Part shown: positions 8,512-16,282 of the stretch, piece after piece | How positions within the stretch are numbered: the first letter of the stretch is position 1 | Layout of the letters: each line of letters opens with the position of its first letter | Assembly (NCBI GenBank): GCA_024637135.1 | Contig: JAGXFT010000186.1 | Location: 1-38,356 of the forward strand | Direction of reading: 5' to 3' | Length of the DNA: 38,356 nucleotides | DNA from: Nitriliruptorales bacterium | GTDB lineage: Bacteria > Actinomycetota > Nitriliruptoria > Nitriliruptorales > Nitriliruptoraceae | Position numbers and translations under genes: made by a program | Notes under the pieces: generated by a model | Database searches by the model: none | Seen by the model: only the letters and a program-made list of their open reading frames with translations | Told to the model about the DNA's origin: nothing

Positions 8512-9687
8512 GTGCTGACCCCGCGCGGTGTCGGCCTGCTCGCCGGGTCGGTCGCCTGCCTCGTGGCCGGTCGCCTGCTCGGAATCGCCGCACTGGACGT
8601 CCTGGCCGTGGCCGGGATCGGACTGGTCGTGGTCGCCACCGTGCTGGTCGTCCGTCGACCGCCGTTGCAGGTGGTGCGTCCCGACCAGTTGCCGGTCGTC
8701 GAGCACGGTGGCGCGATCGACGTCGCGCTGGTCCTGCGCAATGCCGGTCGCCTGGCCCTCGGGCCGATGCAGTTGACCGACACCACGCCGCAGGACCTGC
8801 ACACCGGGGCGAACGCGTCCCTGCGCGGCCTCGACTCGGGACGGCAGGTGCCACTGTCCTACCGCGCGGTCGGTCGCGCGCGCGGCCAGCACACCTTCGG
8901 TCCGCTGGGCGTGATGATGTCCGACCCACTGACGATCGCGCGGCGATCCGTGGACCTGCCCGGCAGCAGCCGGGTGCTGGTGCTGCCGCGCCACGTCGAC
9001 CTGCCCCGCGGCCCCCGGCCCATCGCCGGCCGTGTCCCCGGTGACCAGGGTGCGGGGACACCGCGCCCGACGGGCGACGACGTCGGGATGATCCGCGAGT
9101 ACGTGGTCGGCGACGACCTGCGCCGCATCCACTGGCCCGCGACCGCGCACCGCGGTGGACTGATGGTCCGCCAGCCCGAGTCGCGCCAGCGCCAGCGCGG
9201 CGTGGTCCTGCTCGACCGTCGCCCCTCCCCCGGCTTCGAACTGGTCATCGAGGCAGCCGCTTCCCTCGGCTGGTCGTGGCACGCGCGTGGCGCCTCGGTC
9301 CAGGTCGTCGACGACCCCGCGGAACTGCAGGGCTCGCCGCTGCCGTGGGAGGTCCAGTTGGAGGGCCTGGCGGTGCTGCAGCCCGAGCCCGGCTGGGACC
9401 TGCAGTCGCTCACGGCCCTGCTGGCCGGCGGTGCCGCCGGCAGCGGCACCCTGGTCGTCGTGTCGGCCGACCCCGATGGACTCGACGACATCCTCCAACG
9501 CCTCGGACGCCACTTCGATCGCCGGATCGTGGTCCTGGTCGAACGCGGATCGACCCCCCTGGCTCGCAACACCGCGGCCGAGGCGGCCCGTGCCCTGCGG
9601 TGGGAGGTCGTGCGGATCGAGACCCTCGAGGACCTCCCGGATGCCTGGGCGGCCGCCGACCGCCCCCGACGGATCGGTGCCGCCTGA
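8512..9687 (+). CDS. DUF58 domain-containing membrane protein
   Basis: The GTG at 8512, one base after the moxR stop, gives 391 residues. Two hydrophobic segments near the N-terminus (about residues 6-45) anchor it in the membrane. The DUF58 core has the diagnostic GDDLRRIHWPATAHRGGLMV around residue 200, followed by a von Willebrand-like fold region (VVLLDRRPSP). DUF58 proteins accompany MoxR ATPases and transglutaminase-like proteins. The stop overlaps the next ATG (TGATG), so the three genes form one operon. A longer upstream frame exists only inside moxR and is not coding. Confidence 0.9.
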   Translation: MLTPRGVGLLAGSVACLVAGRLLGIAALDVLAVAGIGLVVVATVLVVRRPPLQVVRPDQLPVVEHGGAIDVALVLRNAGRLALGPMQLTDTTPQDLHTGANASLRGLDSGRQVPLSYRAVGRARGQHTFGPLGVMMSDPLTIARRSVDLPGSSRVLVLPRHVDLPRGPRPIAGRVPGDQGAGTPRPTGDDVGMIREYVVGDDLRRIHWPATAHRGGLMVRQPESRQRQRGVVLLDRRPSPGFELVIEAAASLGWSWHARGASVQVVDDPAELQGSPLPWEVQLEGLAVLQPEPGWDLQSLTALLAGGAAGSGTLVVVSADPDGLDDILQRLGRHFDRRIVVLVERGSTPLARNTAAEAARALRWEVVRIETLEDLPDAWAAADRPRRIGAA

Positions 9688-11930
9688 TGGCTGACACGCG
9701 CACCACGCTGCAGACCACCCTGCTGGGCGGCCTGGTCGCCGTCCTGGTGGTGGCCGGGGCCACCATCGGGTTCCACGACCTGTTCCTCGACAACGGCTGG
9801 ATCCGGCCCGTGGCCGTCGCGATCGTCGGTGGCGCCGGACTGGGCACGCTGTGGCGGCTGCTGGGGCTGCCGACCGTCCCCCGCGTCGTGCTCACGCTGG
9901 GGCTCGGGATCGCCTGGTTGCTGGCCTGGTACCCACTGGCGACCGGGGTCGCCTGGTCGCGGCGCCCGGCCGTGCTGCTGGACGGGCTGACCCTGGCGCG
10001 CCAGGAGATCGCCCAGCAGGTCGCGCCCACCCCCTTCCTGACCGGCCTGTCGCTCGTCGTGGTCGCCGGCGCGTTCCTGGTCGCGCTGGTGGTGGCCGAG
10101 TTGCTGGCCCGCCGGCTGGTGCTCAGTGCCCTGATGGCCGGGATCGTGTTGTGGGTGGCGCCACTGACCATCCCACTGGAGGAGCGCAGCCTGGCCCTGT
10201 CGGCGCTGGCGTTCACCATTCCTGCGGTGTTGGCCCTGGCGTTGCTGGACGACCCGTCGACCGGAGCCGGTGGCTCGGCCTGGCCGCGGCGACTGCGCGG
10301 ACTCGCCGGTGCCCTGGCCGTGGTCGTCCTGGCGATCCCGCTGGCCAGGATCACCCCCGGGCACGGCGCGTCGCCGGTCTTCGACCTGCGTGGGTGGGGC
10401 ACCACGATCGAGGGCTACGAGCCGATCGTCGACGTCGGCGACCAGTTGCGCCTCCCGGAGCCACGACGGGTCATGGAGGTCACCACCGACCGGCCGGCCT
10501 ACCTGCGCACGGCCGCGCTGGAGGTCTTCGACGGGCGTCGCTGGCGGGTCGGCACGGGGCTGGAGGAGACCGACATCCCGGCGTCGGCCTACGACGACCC
10601 CAGCGACGGGATCGGGCGCCGTCGCGGCGCTGACGACCTCACCACCTACGAGATCAACGCGCTGGACCTGCCCAACGTCTACCTGCCGGTCCCCAACCGA
10701 CCGGTGCAGGTCACGACGACCGGCGGCCCGGCCGGCCTGACCTATTCCAGCGTGGGCGAGTTCGTCGCCACGGATTCCATGGATGCGCTGCTGGCGGCCA
10801 CGGGAGGCGCGGACTACGTCGCCCAGGTGGCGCTGCCCGCCCCCCAGTACGACGACCTGGTCGAGATGGGCGAGATCCCGCGCACCGGTACCTCCCTGAC
10901 CACCGACCTCCCGGTGCCCGAACCCGCGATCGCGGACCTCGCACGCGAGGTGGTCGCGGCGGCCGACGCCGCCACCACCATCGACGAGGTGCTGGCCGTC
11001 CAGGACCACCTTGCCGGACCCGACAGCGAGTTCGTCTACTCCACCGACGTTCCCGAACTCCGGGGCGACGATGCGCTGAACGACTTCGTGTTCACGACCC
11101 GAACCGGGTACTGCGAGTACTTCGCCACCACGATGACCGTGATGCTGCGCAGCCTCGACATCCCCAGCCGCGTCGCCACGGGGTACCTGCCGGGCGAGGA
11201 GATCACCCCGCCCGGCCCCAACGGCGAGCCGGGCGAGTACGCCGTGTCCAGCAGCGACGCGCATGCGTGGGTGGAGGTGAACTTCCCCGAGTTCGGCTGG
11301 GTGACGTTCGACCCGACCCCGCGCTCGGACACCGCCGGACTGCGACCTCAGGCCAGCGACCTGACCCCGTTCGGGGCCCTGCGTGGCGACAACCTGCCGC
11401 AGAACGACCCGCAGGGGTTCGCCGGCTTCAACCCGCTCGACCTCGAACCCACGAATGGGCCGGGCCAGTCGGCGGGCAACACCGGTGGCCTGCCCGTGCC
11501 GATCGGTGGACGTGTCGTCGGCACGGTGTCGTGGGTGCTGGTCGGGCTCCTGGCGCTGGTCGCGGCGGCCCTGGCCTGGTTGTGGTGGCGGGCCCGCACC
11601 GTCCCCACCGCCGAGGACCCGACCGAGTCGGGCCTGCTGGCACTGTCCCACCTGCTGGTGTCGGCGGCGGCACTGGGCGAGGGACGCCGCCGGTCGGAGA
11701 CCCTGCACGAGGTCACCCGACGATGGGTCGAGCGAGCCGGCGTGGATCGCGACGACGCCCTGGCCATCGCCGACCTCGGTGGACAGGCCGGCTTCGGTGG
11801 CCACCTGTCACCGGACGAGTCGGCCCGGTTGCGGTCCGCATGCGAGCGTGTGACGACCCACCTCCACGACCGCGCGACCCTGTCGGACCGGATGCTGGCC
11901 ACACCCCGCCGCATCCGATCCACCCCCTGA
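9687..11930 (+). CDS. TgpA-like transglutaminase-domain membrane protein (DUF3488/DUF4129)
   Basis: This 747-residue protein starts at ATG 9687, overlapping the DUF58 stop by one base. The first 240 residues hold about six membrane spans. A long extracytoplasmic part contains the transglutaminase-like core, with Cys476 (TRTGYCEYFATTM), His526 (SSDAHAWVEVNFPEFGW) and Asp542 (TFDPTP) forming the expected triad. A further membrane span (about 612-634) precedes a cytoplasmic C-terminal domain of DUF4129 type. It resembles Pseudomonas TgpA in architecture and probably acts at the cell envelope together with the MoxR/DUF58 pair. The substrate is unknown. Confidence 0.9.
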   Translation: MADTRTTLQTTLLGGLVAVLVVAGATIGFHDLFLDNGWIRPVAVAIVGGAGLGTLWRLLGLPTVPRVVLTLGLGIAWLLAWYPLATGVAWSRRPAVLLDGLTLARQEIAQQVAPTPFLTGLSLVVVAGAFLVALVVAELLARRLVLSALMAGIVLWVAPLTIPLEERSLALSALAFTIPAVLALALLDDPSTGAGGSAWPRRLRGLAGALAVVVLAIPLARITPGHGASPVFDLRGWGTTIEGYEPIVDVGDQLRLPEPRRVMEVTTDRPAYLRTAALEVFDGRRWRVGTGLEETDIPASAYDDPSDGIGRRRGADDLTTYEINALDLPNVYLPVPNRPVQVTTTGGPAGLTYSSVGEFVATDSMDALLAATGGADYVAQVALPAPQYDDLVEMGEIPRTGTSLTTDLPVPEPAIADLAREVVAAADAATTIDEVLAVQDHLAGPDSEFVYSTDVPELRGDDALNDFVFTTRTGYCEYFATTMTVMLRSLDIPSRVATGYLPGEEITPPGPNGEPGEYAVSSSDAHAWVEVNFPEFGWVTFDPTPRSDTAGLRPQASDLTPFGALRGDNLPQNDPQGFAGFNPLDLEPTNGPGQSAGNTGGLPVPIGGRVVGTVSWVLVGLLALVAAALAWLWWRARTVPTAEDPTESGLLALSHLLVSAAALGEGRRRSETLHEVTRRWVERAGVDRDDALAIADLGGQAGFGGHLSPDESARLRSACERVTTHLHDRATLSDRMLATPRRIRSTP

Positions 11931-12028
11931 GGGCACGGCCCGTCACACGGAAACGGCCCCGGACCCACGGCGCGGCAGTTCGCCCACACGGGAACCGACT
12001 CGAGGCAACGCGACGTGCGATCTGCCTG

Positions 12029-12042
12029 CGCGCTCCAGCGCG
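12029..12042. terminator. Small GC hairpin between convergent genes
   Basis: CGCGCT-CC-AGCGCG is a perfect short inverted repeat in the 123-bp gap between the convergent transglutaminase and DUF3040 genes, 11 bases past the DUF3040 stop. It has no T-tract. It could serve either strand but is short. Confidence 0.3.
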
Positions 12043-12053
12043 AGGACGGGCGC

Positions 12054-12419
12054 CTAGCGCAGGCCGTTGGAGAGGTCGTCGTCGCCGGTGGCAGCGGACG
12101 GATCGAGGCTGCCCATGGCGTCCATCGCCTCGCGACGGATCCGCAGGGCCCCGACCAGGTCGGTGATGGCCACGAGCAGGAGCACGAAGCCCGCGACGCC
12201 GAAGGCGATGTGGAAGGTCAGACCCAACAGGCACGCGAGGCCGACGACGATGCCGACCGTGGAACGACGGATCCGGTTGGACGTGCTCGTCAGCGGATGC
12301 CCAGCGCGATCGACGCGCTGCACGGCACGTTCCGTGCGGGCCACGAAGCGCGGGTCCTCGGCGACGAGACGTCGTTCCATCTCGGCGAGGACGCGTTCCT
12401 CGTGTTCGGACAACGGCAT
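12054..12419 (-). CDS. DUF3040 domain-containing membrane protein
   Basis: The 121-residue product opens with MPLSEHEERVLAEMERRLVAEDPRF, in pieces the typical DUF3040 N-terminus (MPLSE-HE, then AEDPRFV). Two adjacent membrane spans lie at about residues 53-90. DUF3040 proteins are small inner-membrane proteins almost confined to actinomycetes, and no function is established. A GGAG lies 10 bases before the ATG. A TAGCAT hexamer further upstream could be a -10. It is a single gene downstream of an enoyl-CoA hydratase-like gene on the same strand. Confidence 0.9.
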   Translation of the reverse strand: MPLSEHEERVLAEMERRLVAEDPRFVARTERAVQRVDRAGHPLTSTSNRIRRSTVGIVVGLACLLGLTFHIAFGVAGFVLLLVAITDLVGALRIRREAMDAMGSLDPSAATGDDDLSNGLR

Positions 12420-12497
12420 GTGGGACCGGCTCCTGAGGTCGTGCTTGACATGCTATCGATGGTGGTGGGGTCCGTCGCCCCCTCGACCGGACCAATA

Positions 12498-12514
12498 GGC
12501 CGTTGACTCCGGCC
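12498..12514 (-). terminator. Possible terminator after the enoyl-CoA hydratase-like gene
   Basis: GGCCG-7 nt-CGGCC, about 24 bases past the stop at 12538, is followed on the minus strand by TATTGG. The stem is only 5 bp, so it is a weak candidate. Confidence 0.3.
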
Positions 12515-12537
12515 GGCCCCGGGGACACGCCCGTGAC

Positions 12538-13341
12538 TCAGCGTCCGACGAACTCCGGCGGGCGTCCCTCGGCGGCGGCCCGGGCGGCCTCGGCCACGTC
12601 CGGGCCCGCCATGACCTCGAGTTGCGTCCGGGCCTCGGCTGCGAGCGCCTCCTCGCGGGGCCGGTCCAGGTTCTCGCGCAACAACGACGCGACCCGGCGC
12701 GTCGCACCCGGGGCCGTCGCCAGGTCACGCGCGAACACCACGGCCTCGTCGAGGCTCGTCACGCGGCCCTGGGCGAAGCCACTGGCGATGGCCTCGTCGG
12801 CCTCGATGGTCCGACCGGTCATGACCCAGTCGTTGGCCCGACCCAGCCCGATCAGTCGCGGGAGTCGGTACGTCCCACCCAGGTCGGGCACGAGCCCCCA
12901 GCGCCGTTCGGCGATCGCGATGCGCGCGTCGTCGGTCACCAGCCGCAGGTGACAGGCCGCTGCCAACTGGGCGCCACCGCCCAGGCACCACCCCTCGATC
13001 GCGGCGATGGTGGGCACGGCCAGGTCCTCGAACGCCGTGAATGCGCCCTGCAGCTTCGCGATGAAGTCGGCGTCGACCCCGTCGGGTCCGGCCGCGCCGA
13101 ACAGGCTGGTGTCGAGGCCGGACGAGAAGGTGCCGCCTGCCCCCGTCACGACCGCGGCGCCGACTCGGCCGTCGGCCGCGATCCCGGCCGCGGCCGCGCG
13201 CAGCCCGTCGAACATGGCCCAGTCCAGGGCATTGCGGCGGTCCGGACGGTCCAGCGTCACGACGGCGACGTGGTCGACGACCCGGACGGTGACGACGTCG
13301 GACGGCGACGACGCGGCGGCGGGAGGGGCGGGCGTGGACAT
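12538..13341 (-). CDS. Enoyl-CoA hydratase/isomerase family protein (crotonase superfamily)
   Basis: This 267-residue crotonase-fold protein shows the CoA-binding and oxyanion-hole segments SSGLDTSLFG (about 73-82) and GWCLGGGAQLAAACHLRL (117-134), then AERRWGLVPDLGGTYRL. In crotonase the first catalytic Glu falls in GGGxEL; here that place is Gln125, while the second Glu aligns with Glu145. It may therefore be an isomerase, thioesterase-like or otherwise altered member rather than a classical hydratase. It lies 31 bases after dinB on the same strand, probably by chance rather than by pathway. The ATG has a modest CAGG upstream. The substrate cannot be named. Confidence 0.88.
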   Translation of the reverse strand: MSTPAPPAAASSPSDVVTVRVVDHVAVVTLDRPDRRNALDWAMFDGLRAAAAGIAADGRVGAAVVTGAGGTFSSGLDTSLFGAAGPDGVDADFIAKLQGAFTAFEDLAVPTIAAIEGWCLGGGAQLAAACHLRLVTDDARIAIAERRWGLVPDLGGTYRLPRLIGLGRANDWVMTGRTIEADEAIASGFAQGRVTSLDEAVVFARDLATAPGATRRVASLLRENLDRPREEALAAEARTQLEVMAGPDVAEAARAAAEGRPPEFVGR

Positions 13342-13372
13342 CGACGGAACCTGTGGTCGCGGATGGTGGAGG

Positions 13373-14596
13373 CTAACCCTGGGGTGGCTCTTGCAGGCGG
13401 CGGTCGTCCCCGGTCTCGGACAACTCGACCACCTCGTCGTCCAGCAGCGAGGCGAAGGTGACGTCCATCCCGTCGAACCGTGCCCGGACCGCGTCGCCCA
13501 CCTCGTCGAGGTTGGTCCAGCGCTCGTCGGTGTCCAGCAGGAGTTGGTGCGCGGCGTCGCCGGAGGCGAGGTTGGTGACGCCGACGCCGACCAGGCGGAC
13601 CCGGACCCGTTCCAACCGCAACGCCGACAGCAGCCCGCTCGCCTCGTCGGCGATGGTGCGGGTCGAGTTGGTCGGCACGGCGAGGGTGGTGGACCGGGTG
13701 ATGGTCGAGAGGTTGGCGAACCGCAGCTTCAACGAGATGGTGCGACCGGACAGGTCGGACGACCGCAACCGTGACCCGACCTTGGCGGACAGCCGCAGCA
13801 GCACCCGCTGCAGTTCCGCCGGGTCGTCGACGTCGTGTTCGAAGGTGGTCTCGTTGGAGACCGACCTGGCCGGCTCGTGGGGCACGACTCGGCGTGGGTC
13901 ACGACCGTGTGCGAGGTCGTGGAGGCCCCGGCCGCGGTCGGTCCCCAGCAGTCGGATGAGCAGCCCGACGTCGCAGTCGGCCAGGTCACCGATGGTGTGC
14001 AGGCCGTAGTCCGTCAGGCGCTCGACCGTCTTGGGACCCGCACCCCAGAGGTGGCCGACCGGTCGGGGGCGCAGGAACGCCGTGACCTGGTCGACGGCCA
14101 GGTGGAAGACCCCGTCTGGCTTGGCGTGGTCGGAACACAGCTTGGCCAACGACTTCGTCGGCGCGACCCCGACCGACACGGCCAGGTCGAGCTCACCACG
14201 GACCCGCGCACGGAGGGCATGGGCGATGGTGACCGGCGACCCGAACAGTCGCACCGATCCACCGATGTCCAGGAAGGCCTCGTCGAGCGACAACGGTTCC
14301 ACCAGCGGCGTGAAGGAGGTGAAGATCGCCATCACGTCGTGGGAGACGTCCCGGTAGACGTCGAACCGTGGTGGGACGACGACCAGGTCGGCGCACAGCC
14401 GACGGGCACGGACCATCGGCATGGCCGACCTGATCCCGAACCGGCGCGCCTCGTAGCTGGCAGCCGCGACGACGCCACGACCGGAGGCGCCCCCGACCAC
14501 GACCGGGCGATCCCGGAGGTCCGGGTCGTCGCGCTGCTCCACCGAGGCGTAGAAGGCATCCATGTCGGCGTGCAGGATCGGTTCGGGCACCGCCAC
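13373..14596 (-). CDS. dinB: DNA polymerase IV (Y-family translesion polymerase DinB)
   Basis: This 407-residue Y-family polymerase has HADMDAFYASVEQ with the metal ligand Asp11, and SLDEAFLDIGGS with Asp105-Glu106, so it is predicted to be catalytically active, unlike ImuB proteins. Thumb and little-finger domains follow. It performs error-prone bypass synthesis at damaged DNA. The GTG at 14596 has GGAGG 7 bases upstream. No clear QLxLF-type sliding clamp motif is seen at the extreme C-terminus. A one-mismatch LexA box lies 22 bases before the start, so induction by DNA damage is expected. Confidence 0.94.
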   Translation of the reverse strand: MAVPEPILHADMDAFYASVEQRDDPDLRDRPVVVGGASGRGVVAAASYEARRFGIRSAMPMVRARRLCADLVVVPPRFDVYRDVSHDVMAIFTSFTPLVEPLSLDEAFLDIGGSVRLFGSPVTIAHALRARVRGELDLAVSVGVAPTKSLAKLCSDHAKPDGVFHLAVDQVTAFLRPRPVGHLWGAGPKTVERLTDYGLHTIGDLADCDVGLLIRLLGTDRGRGLHDLAHGRDPRRVVPHEPARSVSNETTFEHDVDDPAELQRVLLRLSAKVGSRLRSSDLSGRTISLKLRFANLSTITRSTTLAVPTNSTRTIADEASGLLSALRLERVRVRLVGVGVTNLASGDAAHQLLLDTDERWTNLDEVGDAVRARFDGMDVTFASLLDDEVVELSETGDDRRLQEPPQG

Positions 14597-14617
14597 GACC
14601 TCACCTCCATGCCTGGT

Positions 14618-14639
14618 CCGAACGCCTGTTCGATCCTAT
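14618..14639 (-). promoter_or_regulatory. LexA box and -10 element of dinB
   Basis: CCGAAC-GCCT-GTTCGA at 14618-14633 differs by one base from the actinobacterial LexA consensus TCGAAC-N4-GTTCGA. Directly upstream in the direction of dinB, TAGGAT (14634-14639) matches a -10 element and contains the stop codon of the preceding HAD gene. LexA bound here would cover the promoter start. No good -35 was seen. Confidence 0.7.
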
Positions 14640-15322
14640 CGCCGGCCGGGCCCCGACCCCACGTCGGCGATCCCCGTCCCGATGCCCGCGACCTCCAGCG
14701 CGTCGAGCAGGGTCGGGACCACCGGCGCCCCGGTCTCGCGGAGGTGGGCGGTCGGGTGGCTGCCACCGTCGAAGAGCACGACCCGTGCCCCCAGTTCACG
14801 GGCCGCCGTGGCGTCGTCGATCGCATCGCCGATCAGCACCACCTGGTCGGCCGCCGCCACCGACAGGTGGTCGAGGTGCGCCCGCAGCCACTCGGCCTTG
14901 TGGCCACCACCCACGCCCAGGACGCCGTCGACCCGGTCGAAGTTGTGCCCGAGGTCATGGTGGTCGACCATCTCGACCAGGTGGTCGTGCTGGGCCATCG
15001 ACAGCAGGGACTGGGTCCGTCCGCTGGACCGGACCCGTTCCAGTGCCGTTCGGGCCTGCTCGTCGAGGTCGACATGGCGCACGACCCGGAAGTAGGCCGC
15101 GTGGAAGTCGGCATCGATCCGCGCCCACAGGTGGTCGTCGATCTCGCGTGCCAGCAGTCGTTGGTAGAAGTGTCGCACCGGCCTCGTGTAGAGCCGGCGA
15201 TAGGTGGCCATGTCGGTGTTCGGATGGTCCATCCCGGCCAGCATCAGGTTCAGGGCATCGAGCACGGCCGACTGGTCGGCCAGCAACGTGCCGTTCCAGT
15301 CCCAGACCACGTGACGCACCAT
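14636..15322 (-). CDS. HAD-superfamily hydrolase
   Basis: The 228-residue product begins MVRHVVWDWNGTLL, with HAD motif I as D8-W-N10-G-T. Motif III Lys appears in GGGHKAEWL and motif IV as IGDAIDDATAA, which fits phosphatases of the phosphoglycolate phosphatase-like branch. The second motif I acid is Asn, a variant also common in other WDWNGTL-type HAD proteins. The ATG at 15322 is the first credible start, though its GGAGG is about 14 bases away. It lies immediately upstream of dinB. The substrate is unknown. Confidence 0.85.
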   Translation of the reverse strand: MVRHVVWDWNGTLLADQSAVLDALNLMLAGMDHPNTDMATYRRLYTRPVRHFYQRLLAREIDDHLWARIDADFHAAYFRVVRHVDLDEQARTALERVRSSGRTQSLLSMAQHDHLVEMVDHHDLGHNFDRVDGVLGVGGGHKAEWLRAHLDHLSVAAADQVVLIGDAIDDATAARELGARVVLFDGGSHPTAHLRETGAPVVPTLLDALEVAGIGTGIADVGSGPGRR

Positions 15323-15414
15323 GGCGGCGAGCGTAACCCTCCCCCCCGACGAACTCGCACCGAGGCGGGAGGGACCCTCGTCGGCCCGTCGGTCTCGCCA
15401 ACGCCCGTGAAACA

Positions 15415-15439
15415 ATTGCAGGGGTTGAACCCATGCAAT
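15415..15439. promoter_or_regulatory. 25-bp near-perfect palindrome (candidate operator)
   Basis: Arms ATTGCA (15415-15420) and TGCAAT (15434-15439) enclose GGGGTTGAACCCA. The whole is a dyad with one mismatched pair plus the centre base. The inner GGGTT-G-AACCC leaves no hairpin loop, so a dimeric regulator site is more likely than an RNA stem. It sits 33 bases before the ATG of the next plus-strand gene and is AT-richer than its surroundings. The binding protein is unknown. Confidence 0.55.
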
Positions 15440-15472
15440 ACGGGCCATGTCACCCCGAACCCGAGAGCTGCC

Positions 15473-16192
15473 ATGGCCCGTATCATCACCGCCACGATCG
15501 CCTCGCTGGTCCTGTTGGCGGCCTTGGTCCTCGTCATCGAACTGCCCGACCCCGTGCCGATCCACATCGCCTCGGACGGCACCGCCGACGGCTTCGCGAG
15601 CCCTGCGGCCGCGCGGCCGCTGAGCATCGCGCTGCCGGCCGTCGTGGCGCTGTTGTTGGCGGCGATCTCGTGGACCCGACGTCGGCCCCCGGCCGGCATG
15701 CGGTGGGCGCTGAGGCTCCGGGTGGGTGCCGTCTGGGGCGTCGGCGGGATCATGCTGGCGACCCCCGTGGGGCCGGACCAGTCCACCTTCTTCCACGGCG
15801 ACGAGGGTGACGAGGCCAGCGGCCGGGTGTCCAACACCACGACACGCGTGTGGAACATGGACGACCTCGACGCGCCCGTCCTGGCCGAGACCTTCGCCAA
15901 CGACACGACCTCGATCGACCACAACATGTACACCGAGGGCGACCTGATGTACCAGTCCAACTACACCACCGGGCTGCGCATCATGGACATCGCCGACGCG
16001 GTCGACGACGGCCCGGAGGAAGTGGCCTACTTCGACGTCTACCCCGGCAACGACAACCCGTCGTTCGAGGGTGGCACGTGGAGCAACTACCCCTACTTCC
16101 GCCAGAAGCACGTGGTCGCGGTCAGCAGCATCGACCGAGGCCTGTCCATCCTCCGTCCCTCACCGCGGCTGGCGTCACACCGCAACGGGTGA
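15473..16192 (+). CDS. Chimeric membrane protein: DUF1648-like N-terminus joined to a choice-of-anchor-B (LVIVD-repeat) C-terminus
   Basis: The 239-residue product has two unlike halves. Residues 1-100 carry three hydrophobic spans (about 4-24, 48-66, 82-98) and PDPVPIHIASDGTADGFASP, a DUF1648/SdpI-like signature. From about residue 103 the sequence (STFFHGDEGDE, then NTTTRVWNMDDLDAPVLAET, YQSNYTTGLRIMDIAD, YFDVYPGNDNPSFEG and DRGLSILRP) resembles the last third of secreted choice-of-anchor-B proteins, which normally have several hundred more residues and a signal peptide before it. The join is in frame, so the gene looks like the product of a deletion, or possibly a mis-assembly. No strong ribosome site precedes the ATG (GAGAG only). 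The function of the fusion is unknown. Confidence 0.6.
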   Translation: MARIITATIASLVLLAALVLVIELPDPVPIHIASDGTADGFASPAAARPLSIALPAVVALLLAAISWTRRRPPAGMRWALRLRVGAVWGVGGIMLATPVGPDQSTFFHGDEGDEASGRVSNTTTRVWNMDDLDAPVLAETFANDTTSIDHNMYTEGDLMYQSNYTTGLRIMDIADAVDDGPEEVAYFDVYPGNDNPSFEGGTWSNYPYFRQKHVVAVSSIDRGLSILRPSPRLASHRNG

Positions 16193-16200
16193 CTCGTCCA

Positions 16201-16257
16201 CCCGTCGGGTGTGCGGATGGCGTCGGTGATCCGGCGGTGATCCGCGCACTCGACGGG
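16201..16257. terminator. Long imperfect hairpin, probable bidirectional terminator
   Basis: CCCGTCG (16201-16207) pairs with CGACGGG (16251-16257), and GTGTGCGGAT (16209-16218) pairs with ATCCGCGCAC (16240-16249). With two G-T wobbles this gives an 18-bp stem. The 21-base loop holds a small CGG-TGAT-CCG hairpin. It lies between the convergent chimeric gene and the CPBP gene. There is no T-tract, as is common for actinobacterial terminators. Confidence 0.6.
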
Positions 16258-16282
16258 ATCGTCACTCGTCGCCGCCCTTCCG

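Noticed and set aside
8859-11804. A 981-codon minus-strand frame
   Set aside because: It is antisense to the DUF58 and transglutaminase genes, Gln/Gly/Arg-rich and shows no domain.
13835-16192. A 785-codon plus-strand frame covering dinB, HAD and the chimeric gene
   Set aside because: Only its last 239 codons, from 15473, look like protein; the earlier part is antisense to dinB and the HAD gene.
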